Positions 1 through 14,022 of a stretch of 22,425 bases of DNA are shown here, in pieces. Under the pieces are notes generated by a model. That model was not told the DNA's origin. It saw nothing but the letters and a program-made list of their open reading frames with translations, and did no database searches. The position numbers and the translations under genes are program-made. This DNA is from Ministeria vibrans ATCC 50519 (Eukaryota; Opisthokonta; Filasterea): positions 61,201-83,625 of the forward strand of contig CALSCP010000656.1 of assembly GCA_943704425.1 (NCBI GenBank), in the 5' to 3' direction. The first letter of the stretch is position 1, and every line of letters begins with the position of its first letter.

Positions 1-86
1 AAAAATCGAAATTCGAAAGATCAAATCAAATCTCTTCATCAAATAATTCAGTCAATTACAATTATTTACACCCTAATTTCTCTGAC

Positions 87-5142
<5,056 letters not shown>

Positions 5143-5223
5143 CCCTTGAAAAGACGTTGTTGACGAAGAGATCGAGAGACCCAAAGGGTTTGAGCGAGCA
5201 GAGGAATATGAATAATAATTCTT

Positions 5224-5242
5224 TTTATTAATTTATTTTATT
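5224..5242 (-). terminator. Probable poly(A) signals of the 5274-6793 gene
   Basis: Three AATAAA hexamers on the minus strand (TTTATT on plus at 5224, 5232 and 5237) lie 32-50 nt downstream of the stop at 5274. The whole spacer to the IFT172 start codon at 5142 is 131 bp, so this spacer must hold both the 3' end of one gene and the promoter of the next. The positions are seen; the function is inferred. Confidence 0.5.
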
Positions 5243-5273
5243 TTGAATACAATAATGTTGAAAAAGAGTTTTT

Positions 5274-6793
5274 CTAATTAGTTCCAATCCGGAAACCATA
5301 CTGACGCGTACCCCTCCCCCGCACCACGGCACGGTTGGGCTGCTCGGTAAACACAATATCAACGACATCAGCGTCCTCGTACACACGGAAGAGGCCCTCG
5401 GGACAGTAGGTGAGGCGTCGGGGGTTGTCGCACGCCAGACCCGTCAGCAAGTCCAGTCGTTCTCCGCCACTCGTCAGCACACTCACTGTCTCGGTGCTCG
5501 GCGGGATCCGTTCGCCCGTGCGCGCATCGCGACCCACATTCAACGCATCAGGATGTGTCACCTTGGTGAGTCCCACGAAACCCTGCGAGCCGGCAAAGTA
5601 GCCGGTGCAAAAGGATTGCAGGCCCTGACTGTTGCCTGGTAGAGTCACCAGGGTGATATTCAGATAGGAAAACCACTCAAACTGCTTGCGTTCCTCACTC
5701 CACAGCTCAATGGGCTCGTCAAGGGTGATCAGTAGAATGAACAGAACGTCCATCGCAGCCCAATGTCGCAAGTCCCATCTAAATGAGACCACATGAACAA
5801 AAGTCAACACACTCTTTGTCAACACACCCTTTATGTCTCTGTGTCTGACTCGATCTCTCTTACGAATGATCGCGAAACATTCCGCCGCCCAAAGTTGTCG
5901 TCGTAGTCCCATCAAGAGTAATGGAGCCCTCAAATTCACCGTATTGTTCCATGTGGCAGCGCGAGACACGCGAACGCTGTGAGACGGCAGAGAAGAAGGC
6001 GCGCGACCACCTGTCTGATGCAAGGTTGGTGCCGAGCAGTCGCGCATCCTCGTCGCGCCCATACACGTAGTCTGGCGTGCGTGCGGTAAACGTGATCTGC
6101 ATCGAGACGGCAACTTGGGAGCCGCTCTGCGATGTCACAGGTCCATCTGAGAGGGCGAAAAAAAAAAGAAAAAGAGGGTGTTTGTGGTTTGGAGATCATC
6201 TAACAAATAACAAACAATAACAGTGCGCAATTCAAGGACATACCGTATGTCAGTCGCCAGACGCTCAGGGGCGCCTCGCACTCAAACGAAAGCCCAACAC
6301 ACTTTAACGTGTTGTTGGTCATGGCCGTGGGGATGCTGTCGCGCTCGACGGCGTAGCTTGTGCCGTCCAAGTGGACACAAAGAAACACAAAGGAGAGCGC
6401 GCCGGAACTTCCGCGCCGCGCCATCCGCGCCAGAACGCGATTCCCGGTGTGCCGGTCCTCGCCATTGAAGTAGTAGCTCTCGTTCCACCACTGGCTCGCT
6501 TCTGGCTCGTGAAAGCCCTCAAAGGCGGCCGGTACGCGGCGTTTCTTGCTTTCGCGTCGTTTGCCCAAACTTGCCAGAAAGATTGCCACTGAGTTCTTCC
6601 AGCGAGCTCCTCCGTACGGGCCCATCACACGACCAAGTGCATCCTTTTGCGGCGAAGGGGTTCCTCGCGCATACAAGATGAGCGCACAAGCAGCAGCGAG
6701 TGCAGTGACAAACAGTGCGATCATGACTAAACTAATTGTTAAAAGTTGAAACTGTCCAAAGTTAAAAGTTGAAACGTTAGTCATATTCGTCAA
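5274..6793 (-). CDS. Membrane-anchored DUF7065/DUF7064-like (AttH/CrtC-like) protein
   Basis: Exons on the minus strand: 6793-6244, 6146-5864 and 5778-5274, giving 445 residues with all phases consistent. Residues ~17-42 form a single hydrophobic segment (TISLVMIALFVTALAAACAL), so it is probably a type II membrane or signal-anchored protein. The body has WWNESYYFNGEDRHTG, then WRLTYDGPV (created by the first splice), EQYGEFEG, and RDHSWDLRHW (created by the second splice). This order resembles the beta-barrel proteins Pfam groups as DUF7065/DUF7064, related to AttH and hydroxyneurosporene synthase, where a W-E-S-Y-Y-F start and an RDHSWG-x-R motif recur. The assignment is from memory of these motifs, so the family is moderately secure and the reaction is unknown. 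The start used is the first of two close ATGs (MTNMTN). It is divergent from the DnaJ gene across 25 bp. Confidence 0.72.
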
Positions 6794-6818
6794 TTTTTCT
6801 CAGGTTGTTTTTGAAAAC
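6794..6818. promoter_or_regulatory. 25-bp divergent intergenic region
   Basis: Only 25 bp separate the first ATG of the minus-strand gene (6793) from the ATG of the plus-strand DnaJ gene (6819). The sequence is T-rich with no TATA box I can see. Transcription starts must lie here or overlap the opposite coding region. Confidence 0.45.
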
Positions 6819-8528
6819 ATGTGGCGATCGGTAGTGAGTGTGGTCGGACGAGCTTCGGTGCGGCCGCTAGTCTCGCACGCGTCTTTGCGCTGTGCTGGTC
6901 GTGCTGTCCATGTGAACGCGCCAGGCGCGCGAATTCCCATCCCTAGGCGATTCAGTGGTGTCTGTGGGCTTGGTGGAGTGGGTAAGACCCGCTCAGTGAC
7001 TTGCAAACGACTTATCTTGCTTCTCCTTTAACTTTCCGGCATTTTCTTTTTTTTTTTCTTTTTTTTTTTTCTCGTTTTCGCTTCTGACGTCTCTCCCAGT
7101 CGGCATGCGCTCGCTACACTCTACTTCGGCACGCGACGCAACCAAACGAGACTACTATGAAGTGTTGGGCGTGCCAAAGAGCGCCACCGACGTAAGGAAC
7201 ATCCACAAAACGACAGAGAATGAGAGAGAGAGTGTGTGTGTGTGTCTCAGAGACCCATAGTAATAATTTCTCTCTCTTTCCTTTTCTCTCCTTTGTGTGT
7301 AGGCGGAAGTCAAAAAGGCATACTACGTTAAGGCGAAACAGTACCATCCCGACACGAACAAGGATGCAGACGCTCAGAAGAAGTTCACAGAGGTCGCGGA
7401 GGCGTTTGAGGTGTTGCAGGACCAAGACAAGCGCAAGATGTACGATCAGTACGGACACGGTGCGGAGGACTTTACCAACAGCAGCGGTGGCGGCGGCGGC
7501 GGAGGCGGGCATCCGTTTGGTGCTGGGTTTGATGGGCACGGTAGTTTCACGGACGCCGAGGACCTCTTCCGACAGTTTAGCAGCATGTTTGGACAGCAAG
7601 GGTCCGATCCATTTGGTACGTCGTCGGGCGGCTCGAAGCGCGAAGGATCGCATTTGCAGGTGAATCTGCGACTCAGTTTCAACGAGGCAGTACATGGGTG
7701 CACCAAGGACATTTCGTTCATGGGGCAGGCCAAGTGTTCGCCGTGCTCCGGCACGGGTGCCGCCAAGGGCACCAAACCCACCAGGTGCAGCAACTGCAAC
7801 GGCCAAGGCTACGAGTTTGTCACCAGCGGCTTCTACCGTGTCCAGTCGACGTGTCGTGCGTGCGGAGGCGAAGGCGAGAAGCTCACCGACCCTTGTTCGT
7901 CCTGCCGCGGCACAGGGCGCCTCAAAAAGGCACAGACAGTGGAGTGTGTCATTCCAGCGGGTACCCACAATAGAATTTTGTGTGTGTGTGTGTGTCTGAC
8001 AGTGATGGGTTTAGGCGTTGACAATGGTACGGACATCCGCTTGGCGGGTCAGGGCAATGCGGGCACTCGCGGGGGACCTGCCGGTCACCTCTATGTCCAT
8101 TTGGAGGTCACTCCCAGTCCCGTTTTTACTCGAAAGGGCTCGGATGTCTTTATCGACCAAAAGATATCCATTGCACAGGTGAAAAAAAAAAACAGAGAGA
8201 CGCAAAGAGAGATTCATATGTTACTAATACTGAATTATGTTGAAAGGCTGTCTTGGGCGGAAGCACTCACGTCCAAACAATCAACGGCGAAATCAAACTC
8301 AAAGTAACAAAAGAATATAATTATGATGATATTTTATTTTGTTCTTATTGTGTTCTTATTATTGATGTTGTTCTTATTATCACTTACACAACGTTATGGC
8401 TCATTTAGATTCCAGAGGGAACGGGACATGGCGAAAAGCTGCGACTGAGGGGCCGAGGGATCCGCAAACCCAACTCAAAGAACTCAGGCGACCAGTTTGT
8501 CACGTTCCTCATTGACATTCCGACGTAT

Positions 8529-8602
<74 letters not shown>

Positions 8603-8920
8603 TTTATAGTGACAATGATGAGTCTTGTTTTATTGACTCACACCTCTTTTCTTATTTTCTTATTTAGGCGTCTTTCGACTGCACAGCAGACGGTGTTCCA
8701 GCAACTGGCGCGACTGGAGAAGCGCAAAACGGGCGATGTGAACATGGGCTCATCCTCATCTTCGTCGGCCTCCGCTTCTTCCAATGGTGCCGGAGGATCT
8801 GGTGCATCCAAGAACGGAAAGAACGGTGCGACCGACGGGTCGGGTGGGCTGTTCCGTCGCCTCAAGAAGAAGATTGTGGGCGAGGAGAACAACGAAGAAC
8901 CGCAAGCCAGACACGGTTGA
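6819..8920 (+). CDS. DNAJA3: Mitochondrial type I DnaJ (Hsp40) co-chaperone, Tid1/Mdj1 type
   Basis: Exons 6819-6981, 7100-7191, 7303-7960, 8015-8178, 8247-8303, 8409-8524 and 8668-8920 join to 500 residues. The first ~75 residues are Arg/Ser/Ala-rich and nearly free of acids, as in a mitochondrial presequence. The J domain starts at [15 protein letters not shown] and carries the HPD triad ([11 protein letters not shown]) that stimulates Hsp70 ATPase. A Gly-rich linker with a GGGGGGG run follows. Then come four intact zinc-binding CxxCxGxG repeats ([32 protein letters not shown]), and the substrate-binding C-terminal domain ([37 protein letters not shown]). The tail is a Ser/Gly/Lys-rich segment ending [18 protein letters not shown]. 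Splices at 7960/8015 and 8524/8668 are confirmed because they restore IPAGVDNG and PTRLSTAQQ. It should fold imported matrix proteins with mtHsp70. The exact ortholog name is less certain than the class. Confidence 0.93.
8530..8600. repeat. (CA)n microsatellite in DnaJ intron 6
   Basis: About 35 CA units lie within the intron 8525-8667. The repeat starts immediately after the donor GTATCC, so nearly half the intron is repeat. Confidence 0.95.
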
Positions 8921-8976
8921 GTCAAATGGGTCACTCACTTCGCACACATATACCACATCACACACTCACACTCCTT

Positions 8977-8981
8977 TGTAA
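8977..8981 (+). terminator. TGTAA, possible 3'-end signal of the DnaJ gene
   Basis: TGTAA lies 57 nt after the DnaJ stop, and no AATAAA is present in the spacer. The same pentamer follows three other plus-strand genes (11406, 13620 and 19198). TGTAA is the poly(A) signal in Chlamydomonas-like algae. Here the role is only inferred. Confidence 0.25.
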
Positions 8982-9122
8982 AGTTCAAATATATTCCCTT
9001 TTTTTTCAACTTTTTTTCTCTAAACTCTCCATTTACAACAATTCTCTTTTAACCTGCTCTCCGTGGCGGTCGGTGGCTCAGTCTCCCTCGTCTCCCTGGC
9101 GTTATTTCTGCCCCCCAGCGCA

Positions 9123-10088
9123 ATGAGTTGGTCCTGGACGAATTCACCCGACAGTCCGCTCGACCTGCCGCCCACGGGCATGGGCCTCACCGCCTTTAAC
9201 CTGGGCCAACAAGAAGACCTTGATGGTAAGAATCATCGCAAAATATCGCCAGATAATCACCTCCTGTGTCCACGTTTAAAAAATCGACAAAATGACGCGT
9301 TTTCGTCTCGTTCGTATCGTTTCATTATCGTTTTTTTTTCTTTTTTTTTTCGACAATTCGAAGATTTTCTGTCGCAAGCTCCGATAGATTCAGCCTTTCG
9401 GTTTTACATGTATATTTCTATTTCGTGTGTTGGTTGAGAGATCATGAAAGTTCCAGAGACAGAAAAAAGAGACGGAAAACAAAAAAATGTTGTTCGTCAC
9501 CCTCAAATCAACACTATCTCATCTACAGAGGTTTTCGACAATCTTATCGCCAATTCCGACCGGCCACTGTTGCACACGGCTGGTGATGCGGCCCAACCTG
9601 AATCGGCTACGGGTCAAGCGGGAGTGAGTTTTGATACAGTTGAAAATGACCAGTCGGCCAACTCGTCAACATCCCAAATCACCCCACAGCTATCGTCGGT
9701 GTTACTGGCACCGCCCTCCGTCGTCGTCGACTCGGCCACACCCCAGGCGCAGCACGTTCAAGCCCAATCTGGCCCTGACGAGGACCAAATCACCCAAGAA
9801 CACTCTGAGCCTGTCATTGGCGCTCCAGCAGGTGTTTCCGCACAAGCGTCCGGTAATAAGACGCGCAAAAAGAGAGAAAAAAGACTTGATCTGCCCTCTT
9901 GTTTCTCCACAGCTGGCGTTAACGTTGATGCGTTGCAGAGGAGCTTTCCCAGCCTTCAGGTTCTTCCACGCGCCCCTGTGGTTCAGACTCTTCCATTCAG
10001 CCCAGGCTCCGACGATGAAGATGACCCCAGTGATGATGATGCCATTGAGCGCGTTATGAATAGCGGCACAAACTCAAGTAAGCGAAAC

Positions 10089-10125
<37 letters not shown>

Positions 10126-11260
10126 TATTATTATTATTAATTTTTATTATTATTATTATTATAATAATCGCGTCTTATTAAAATTTTAACGCAGGGTTTT
10201 TTACAAGTCAAAGCTTGTCGAAAATCATCATGTCGAAACTACCACAGCAGAGTGAGTTTGAGACAAAGCCCTTTCGATTCAATGAGACGCTGCCAAGCAA
10301 CACGTCAAGTGCATCACGTACCGCGCGTGGCAGCCATTCATCCGCACTGCACGAGAGATTTAGCCCATACAACGCCACAGGACGAACACCAGCGAGTCGC
10401 CATGCTTCGACAACGTCCTTCTCGACCGACAACCTGCACGAGCATGATACCAATGCGGGTTCTGACATGAGGGAGCCAGCATGCGCGCAGACTTATATGC
10501 CCGAGCTGCAGACCTCCCCAAATAGCACCGGAAACGACAATTTGACTAACCCCAATGTTGTCGTTGGATGCGATCACTTTCTGCCCTTCATTGTTCGCAC
10601 GGTTGGAAACAAGCGCGATAGCAATTACTTACGTGGCATTGGAATGGTAAATCACGTCCAGGAGACGGTTCGTATGCACATCTCCTGTCTTACCACAATT
10701 CCACGAAAGGTAAAATTATAATAATAATAATAACAATAATAATAATAATAAGACGTATTATTATTATTATTAATTATTTGTACCACTTAATATTGCAGAG
10801 CGTTCGAACGCCACTAAAGGGCGAGGACGTGCTACACGAAGCACTTGCAGAAGACTCTGGCATGGTATCATTATTTCCAACCTTTACATCGTGGGCGAAA
10901 ATCATGCAAAATGAGTGTGTGTGCGGACCGGCCCGCAACGGCGACACCAAGCTGAACATCAATGTGTCGGGTTCGCGACCGCTACCAACACTCAAAGTTG
11001 CACGTGTGTGTCCTTCCGACCCCACGCAGGGTGTGTTTGCCTTCACCTGCTCTCAATTGCGCAAGTGCGGATCTCTTCCTTTACCCCCCGATGGTTCCCA
11101 CTACCAAATGGTGAGCTTTTTCCGCGCACCACGGCTCTCTTCGGCACACTGGGCCCAGTACATGGACAAAAGCACGGGCGTTCATCAGCGCTTTCCACTT
11201 CTTGGCTATTTTGATGTGACGATCATTCATATGCTACGATACAAAATCGAACGGCAGTAA
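9123..11260 (+). CDS. Unrecognised 522-residue protein, acidic disordered N-terminal part
   Basis: Exons 9123-9225, 9529-9852, 9913-10077, 10195-10709 and 10799-11260 sum to exactly 523 codons, and every junction has GT-AG. I do not recognise the product. Residues 1 to ~320 are low complexity, rich in Ser, Thr, Gln, Pro and Ala. They carry an acidic patch (SPGSDDEDDPSDDDAIERV) near residue ~185, and several Ser-Pro or Thr-Pro sites. The C-terminal ~200 residues look folded, from GCDHFLPFIVRTVGNKRDSN to the end YFDVTIIHMLRYKIERQ. They contain scattered Cys residues (CVCG, CPSD, TCSQLRKC) without a clear metal motif. No signal peptide or membrane segment is visible. A nuclear or scaffold role would fit the acidic disordered half, but that is a guess. 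The start is the first ATG downstream of the DnaJ gene. The 60-nt intron 9853-9912 is in frame and stop-free, so a form retaining it is possible. Confidence 0.7.
10091..10168. repeat. Self-complementary (TAA)n/(TTA)n tract in an intron
   Basis: Within intron 10078-10194, (ATA)n is followed directly by (TTA)n and then a second ATT/AAT pair. The arms are complementary and could fold into an almost perfect A-U hairpin in the pre-mRNA. Confidence 0.9.
10717..10772. repeat. Self-complementary (TAA)n/(TTA)n tract in the next intron
   Basis: Intron 10710-10798 holds (TAA)n with one CAA interruption, a short GACG loop, then (TTA)n. It has the same arrangement as the tract in the preceding intron of this gene. 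Confidence 0.9.
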
Positions 11261-11405
11261 AAAATAAGTCATTATAAGAAGTCAGGAACAAAGTCTAAAT
11301 CCTGAATGCAGAATAAGAGGAATAGAGGACAGTGACAACTGACAACACCTACAAGTCACAAGTGAGACGACTCAGACGACACGTGCATTTGTGTTCTGTG
11401 GTGAC

Positions 11406-11414
11406 TGTAATAAA
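11406..11414 (+). terminator. TGTAATAAA, possible poly(A) signal
   Basis: TGTAA overlaps AATAAA 146-154 nt after the stop at 11260. The 276-bp spacer 11261-11536 otherwise shows nothing recognisable. Confidence 0.4.
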
Positions 11415-11536
11415 TTAATACAATTATATCAATAATCAACATTCAATTGAGAACACACTCCTCTTTACTCTCTTTCGCACTCGCCCGCCCCCCTTCGCCC
11501 TCCCACACGCACGACACAGGCCCCTCTCGCCTGTTC

Positions 11537-11743
11537 ATGTCCCAAGTAGGCTGTCCCCGTGCCCTCCACCACACAGCCAGTCTCATCGCGTCTCTCCTTC
11601 CGTCTCCTCTTCTCCTTCTTAGGTCTCACGCGCTTTTTTGGATCAAGCAGTTGGAAATGTACGCTCCGTCTCCACCATCGCGCGTCGCTGGGCCATCCCG
11701 CGTCCCTATAGCACGCCTGCACTCTCGTCAGCTCACGCAACTT

Positions 11744-11784
<41 letters not shown>

Positions 11785-12129
11785 TTTTTTTTATAGCGCA
11801 TTCGCATTCGTCTGAGCGACGGACGACTCCTCTGCGGCCTTCTTGCGTGCACCGACCGCGACTGCAACCTCATTGTGTCGCACACCGTCGACCTGCGCCA
11901 CCGTCTCCCCAAGGCACCCGCAGACAGCGCCAAGGACATCCGTAGTCTTGGCACGGTTATGATCGCTGGCGTCCACATCGTCTCTCTTGATCTTCCTTCC
12001 GACTTTGCCCCGTCAGCAGCAGCAGCAGCCGCCGCCGCCACCACCACCACCTCACCCACACCCGACACCCACTCGTCCACCTCCCCTTGCTCCTACTCTC
12101 CCGCCACCGCCGAAGACCAATGCAAGTAG
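11537..12129 (+). CDS. NAA38: NatC auxiliary subunit NAA38 (LSM domain protein 1)
   Basis: Exons 11537-11545, 11623-11658 and 11797-12129 give 125 residues; the human protein is also 125. The splices assemble SRAFLDQAVGN|RIRIRLSDGR, which continues LLCGLLACTDRDCNLIVSHT. This matches the LSM fold of NAA38 (human: MRIRMTDGR then CTDRDCN) and closes with GTVMIAGVHIVSLDLP. NAA38 joins NAA30 and NAA35 in the NatC complex, which acetylates the N-termini of Met-Leu/Ile/Phe/Trp proteins at the ribosome. The first coding exon is only three codons (ATG TCC CAA), so that start is the weak point. After the LSM fold comes an unusual ~40-residue tail of poly-Ala, poly-Thr and Ser/Pro, absent from the human protein. 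The stop TAG (12127-12129) falls inside the first codons of QTRT2, which follows on the same strand. Confidence 0.85.
11747..11792. repeat. (CT)n plus T17 tract before a splice acceptor
   Basis: The last ~50 nt of NAA38 intron 2 (11659-11796) are (CT)n followed by 17 T and ATAG. It acts as an extreme polypyrimidine tract. Confidence 0.85.
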
Positions 12130-13568
12130 TGGCGCAGGACTCGTCGTCCGCCGCCCGATGTGCGCTCGTCCGCTTTCGTGGCGGAGCAACCACCCTCGAA
12201 ACACCCGGCTACCTTGCCTACACCCACCGGGCAACTCTGCCCCACCTTACCGCCGACAATCTCGCTCTTTTACCGCCCCCTTCAGCAATCAATTTTACCA
12301 TTGCAAGTTGTGTCGAGAAGCCATCGCTAGACATTCTCAATGCGTATGGTCGAGGCATCGCTGAATTCACTCACCTTGAGGTACAACTTGTTTAATGAGA
12401 AAGAGAGAGGGAGAGCAAAAGAAACAAAGTTGAGAGGGAGAAAGAAAAAAAAACAAAAAAAGGAGAAAGACACAGAGTGATAGAAAATTTGTTTTTGTGT
12501 TAATGACTATTGACGATCTTTCCTCTCACTCTAGCGCTACCCATCGCTTCTGAGCATCCACGACATGTGCCGTGATGTACCCTCACAGTCATCGCGCAAG
12601 ACGGGCGTGAGCGTCGAGGGCGCGTGTGGGCGCCGTCTCATCACCGTCGACCATCTCATTGCCACCTCACGTGCGTTCCACCCCGACATAATCGTCTCGC
12701 CAGGCGATGTCCTTGTCCCTGGACCCGCCACCACCAAACGTAACACCACCTCTGTGACGCGTACGAGCGCATTTCTTGCAGAGACCCTTGATCGTCTTTC
12801 GGAGCAGCAGACAAAACCGCTCGTGTTTGCATCGATTGTGGGCCACACTAGCGCACCCTTTCGCACTCAGTCTGCCACGAACGCAGCACAGCACGCGTCA
12901 CAGCTCACAGGGTTCTTTATTGAAGGCCTTGCTCGTCACCCACTTCTGACGCACACACAGCGTACCGAGCTTCTCCGTGAGACTCTCAGTGTGCTCCCGC
13001 GCGACACTCACCTCTGCGCCGCCGATGGATGCAGCCACCCACGCGCCATTGTCGACGCCATCGCGTGCGGTGTCGATCTGTTTGACTCGTTCTACGCCCA
13101 CGAAGCTACCGAACGCGGCGCAGCCCTTCTCTTCCCCATCTCCGTGAACAGCAGCAGCAACAGCGGCAGCAGCACTAGTACTAGTACTAGTGGTAGTAGC
13201 AGTAGTGACACACTCGACCTGACTGACCCGTCCTTTGTCACGGACATGCGGCCCATTCTGCCTCACTGCCCCTGCCACGCATGCACCAACTACTCCCGCG
13301 CCTACATTCACCATCTCCTTCTTACAAAAGAACTTCTGGCAGGTGTGCTCCTCTCTATGTAAGCCACTCACTCTCACACACACAAACCATTCACTTACTG
13401 TCAAACCTTTGTTCTAGGCACAACTTGCACCACTTTGGCTCCTTTTTTGTCTCTCTTCGCTCTGCTATTTCTTCTGGGTCCTTTGACTCTCTCCGTACTC
13501 ACATCCACTCTTACTTTGACTCACTCAACGACAAAAGCAGCTCACAAGAACAAAAAGAAGAAGAGTAA
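12120..13568 (+). CDS. QTRT2: Queuine tRNA-ribosyltransferase accessory subunit 2
   Basis: Exons 12120-12380, 12535-13358 and 13418-13568 give 411 residues (human 415). QTRT2 is the non-catalytic partner of QTRT1; the heterodimer swaps guanine for queuine at position 34 of GUN-anticodon tRNAs, partly at mitochondria. Visible family marks are ETPGYLAYTHRATLPHLTADNL near the N-terminus, GVDLFDSFYAHEATERGAAL, and [23 protein letters not shown]. The zinc site is complete: Cys332, Cys334, Cys337 (CPCHAC) and His363, spaced CxCx2Cx25H; His363 is in the codon joined by the last splice. A Ser/Asn/Thr-rich insert (SSSNSGSSTSTSTSGSSSSD, 13145-13206), from AGC/AGT repeats, sits in a loop before the zinc site. 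The ATG at 12120 is the first that gives a full N-terminus, and it overlaps the NAA38 coding end by 10 nt in another frame. Confidence 0.93.
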
Positions 13569-14022
13569 AAGAAATGAACATAAAAATATATCGTTATCAT
13601 CCATCTCTTAAATGGTATGTGTAAAGAAAGGCGTTAAGAAACACCGGTGGGCGAAATAGGGGGGGGGTTTTTTTGGGTTTTTTTTTGTGTTTTTTTGTTT
13701 TTTGTGTTTGTTTTTTGTTTTTTTTTGTTGCTTTTTTGTGGTGTAATAATATATCACTTACCTCACTTACCAAATTTGTTGTTTTCGCCATTTCCGGTCG
13801 GTTCCAGACCACTGTCGGGTGTTGGTTGGTCGTTGCACAACGCACACACATACACGTATAACACACAAGTGTGTCGTGTCCCAAAGTAAAAGCGCGTCAC
13901 TCAGTTTCATTCGCTCTTTGTCGTTTGTTTTGATCACCCCCAAGTCAAAACATTGAGAGGAAAAAACAAAGCGAAAAAAAAGAAACGAAAAAGAGGAGCA
14001 GCAGTGAATAGAGCAAAAGCAT
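13569..14022. other. Convergent spacer between QTRT2 and CDC20
   Basis: This is 454 bp with no gene. A TGTAA at 13620, 52 nt past the QTRT2 stop, may be a 3'-end signal. The centre is a G/T homopolymer-rich tract (13659-13743). The CDC20 side is A-rich (read as T-rich 3' UTR on minus) with no AATAAA. Confidence 0.7.
13659..13743. repeat. G9 followed by T-rich/GT tract
   Basis: A run of nine G is followed by about 75 nt of T runs broken by single G or GTG. On the plus strand it contains only G and T apart from one C at about 13731. Confidence 0.85.

Noticed and set aside
11447-11815. A single 122-residue frame covering the NAA38 5' region
   Set aside because: It runs into the (CT)n/T17 polypyrimidine tract and does not join the LSM fold in frame; the spliced model restores the family sequence.
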